A stretch of DNA of 64,000 nt from the NCBI RefSeq assembly GCF_001941865.1, contig NZ_CP016162.1:62001-126000 (forward strand). Direction: 5' to 3'. Position numbers and translations under genes: made by a program. Positions within the stretch are counted from its first letter, which is position 1. Each line of letters starts with the position of its first letter. The notes beneath the pieces were generated by a model. That model saw nothing but the letters and a program-made list of their open reading frames with translations. It was not told the DNA's origin and made no database searches. The stretch is from Pseudomonas alcaliphila JAB1. Lineage in GTDB: Bacteria > Pseudomonadota > Gammaproteobacteria > Pseudomonadales > Pseudomonadaceae. Positions 61,361 through 64,000 of this stretch are shown here, piece after piece.

Positions 61361-62266
61361 TCAGCCACCCACCTCCCCCGTCTCCAACTTGCGCCACAGC
61401 AAACGCACCGCGGCCTTGCGCACCAGGGCGCAACGGTACAGGCGGATTTCCAGGGGTATCTGCCACTGCTCGCCGCCACAGATGGCCAGTTCGCCACGGA
61501 CCAGTTCGGCGGTGACGGACAGGCGTGGCACCCAGGCCACGCCCATGCCTTGCAGGGCCATGCTCTTGAGGCTGTCGGCCATGGCCGTTTCGTACACGGT
61601 GGTCGAGCGCAGGGCGCGCTGGCGCAGTAGCAGGTTGACCGAGCGACCGAGAAAGGCGCCGGCGCTGTAGGCCAGCAGCGGTACGCTCTGGCCATTGTCG
61701 AGGTCGTACAGCGGCGCGCCGGACTCGTTGACCGCGCACACCGGCAGCATCGAGGTGGCGCCCAGGTGCAGCGAGGGGAAGATTTCCGGGTCCATCTGCA
61801 GCGCGGCATCGGGGTCGTAATAGGCGAGGATCAGGTCGCAGGCGCCTTCGCGCAGCGAGTGCACCGCTTCGCCGACGTTGGTCGCCACCAGGCGGGTGGT
61901 CAGGGGCAGGCCTTCGCGGCGCAGGCGGGCGATCCATTCCGGGAAGAAGCCCAGGGTCAGCGAGTGGGCGGCAGCAATCGACAGCATTTCGCCCTGCTGA
62001 CCTTCCAGGTTGTGCAGGTGGCGCACCACTTCGCCGAGCTGCTCGACCAGGCTGCGTGCGGTGACCAGAAACAGCCGGCCGGCCTCGGTGAGTTCGACGG
62101 GGGTGCAGGAGCGGTCGACCAGGGTCAGGCCGAGCATGCCTTCCAGGCTGCGGATACGTCGGCTGAATGCCGGCTGGGTGACGAAGCGCTTTTCCGCGGC
62201 CTGGGAGAAGCTGCGGGTGGCGGCCAGGACGATAAAGTCCTCCAGCCATTTGGTTTCCAGGTTCAT
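61361..62266 (-). CDS. LysR-family regulator, HypT (YjiE)-like
   Basis: 301 residues from the ATG at 62266 (MNLETKWLEDFIVLAATRSFSQAAEKRFVTQPAFSRRIRSLEGMLG), an N-terminus very close to that of E. coli HypT, the hypochlorite-responsive regulator. SIAAAHSLTLGFFP (about 95) and the ACDLILAYYDPD segment also match that subgroup. HypT acts through methionine oxidation; whether this protein does is unknown. It is divergent from aspA, the same arrangement as in P. aeruginosa. A longer in-frame start would run into the MITE-like repeat. Confidence 0.9.
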   Translation of the reverse strand: MNLETKWLEDFIVLAATRSFSQAAEKRFVTQPAFSRRIRSLEGMLGLTLVDRSCTPVELTEAGRLFLVTARSLVEQLGEVVRHLHNLEGQQGEMLSIAAAHSLTLGFFPEWIARLRREGLPLTTRLVATNVGEAVHSLREGACDLILAYYDPDAALQMDPEIFPSLHLGATSMLPVCAVNESGAPLYDLDNGQSVPLLAYSAGAFLGRSVNLLLRQRALRSTTVYETAMADSLKSMALQGMGVAWVPRLSVTAELVRGELAICGGEQWQIPLEIRLYRCALVRKAAVRLLWRKLETGEVGG

Positions 62267-62292
62267 TGCAGGCTCCCGAGGCTTGCACGAGA

Positions 62293-62457
62293 CGTAGGGT
62301 GGGTTAGCGACGCTGAACGCGGTTCGACAGACGCAGCTGCCGTGGTGCGTCGCGTAACCCACCAGGCGATGGATCGCGTTGCGCCGATGCTGGGTTACGC
62401 CGCGACTCGAACGACCTGATGTTCGGCAATGGCAGCATGCGGCTAACCCACCCTACG
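62293..62457. mobile_element. 165-bp MITE-like element with 16-bp terminal inverted repeats
   Basis: CGTAGGGTGGGTTAGC (62293-62308) and its exact reverse complement GCTAACCCACCCTACG (62442-62457) bound a segment that contains a third internal copy of the motif (GCGTAACCCACC at about 62351). No coding capacity. Elements with these ends are dispersed across proteobacterial genomes. It lies in the gap upstream of aspA. Confidence 0.75.
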
Positions 62458-62599
62458 TTTGCCGCTATCCCGCAGTCACATCGACATTATGCCGATTGTG
62501 CATAGGGCAGCAAGTAACGGCATTGGTAGCGAGACGGTCGGGGCCCCTATTCTATGGGCATCGCGGCACTCGCCGTATTTCCCAAGAGTCATCTCTATC
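62458..62599 (+). promoter_or_regulatory. aspA upstream region
   Basis: 142 bases between the repeat element and aspA. A TATTCT -10-like hexamer is at 62548-62553 with a TTGGTA 19 bases before it. The assignment is tentative, and no standard Shine-Dalgarno is visible before the ATG. Confidence 0.35.

Positions 62600-64000
<1,401 letters not shown>

Overview
The window is a high-GC gammaproteobacterial chromosome segment, very probably Pseudomonas and most like the P. mendocina / P. oleovorans (Ectopseudomonas) group. The reasons are the divergent trpI/trpBA pair, purEK, the aphA plus polyamine-binding-protein pair, aspA behind a HypT-like LysR gene, Pseudomonas-type REP elements, and a type VI secretion (T6SS) locus in the gene order of P. 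aeruginosa HSI-II. Species placement is inference from gene content.

Layout. 1-16.3 kb is housekeeping: a truncated SDR oxidoreductase, an SLC13/DASS anion transporter, a SulP transporter, trpA-trpB with divergent trpI, dodecin, a sugar-nucleotide-epimerase-like SDR, a lipoprotein, a SpmA/SpmB-type membrane protein, an Ivy-type lysozyme inhibitor, two small membrane proteins, a YciA-like thioesterase, a TRAP transporter (binding protein divergent from its two permease genes) and a hexose-6-phosphate mutarotase.

16.3-47 kb is one co-oriented T6SS locus: tssA-B-C-E, [PAAR-metallopeptidase effector, lipoprotein, membrane protein], tssF-G-H(clpV), sfa (sigma-54 activator), a DUF805 gene, a 44-residue lipoprotein, fha, tssJ-K-L-M, stp1, stk1, vgrG, a DUF4123 adaptor, two tandem DUF3304 lipoproteins and a Tle1-type (DUF2235) lipase. 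It therefore carries two effector/immunity cargo sets: a zinc-metallopeptidase fused to PAAR and inserted inside the structural operon, and a phospholipase loaded through VgrG/DUF4123. Both cargo sites carry duplication scars in which the 5' end of the next gene (tssF, tle1) has become the start of another gene. A block of four 8-bp near-palindromes at exact 12-bp spacing lies just upstream of tssA.

47-64 kb returns to chromosomal genes: small envelope proteins, a periplasmic binding-protein-like gene, purK/purE with a hairpin-containing purE leader, adhP, an unknown exported protein, an AraC regulator, REP elements, a four-gene envelope operon (PepSY protein, sialidase-like protein, membrane protein, LTA-synthase-like sulfatase), a PmrA-box-like direct repeat, aphA with a polyamine-binding protein, a HypT-like LysR gene, a MITE-like element and the start of aspA (cut by the window end).

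The best candidates for something undescribed are the PAAR-metallopeptidase / lipoprotein pair with the tssF-derived chimeric membrane protein (20.75-23.70 kb) and the periodic repeat array before tssA.
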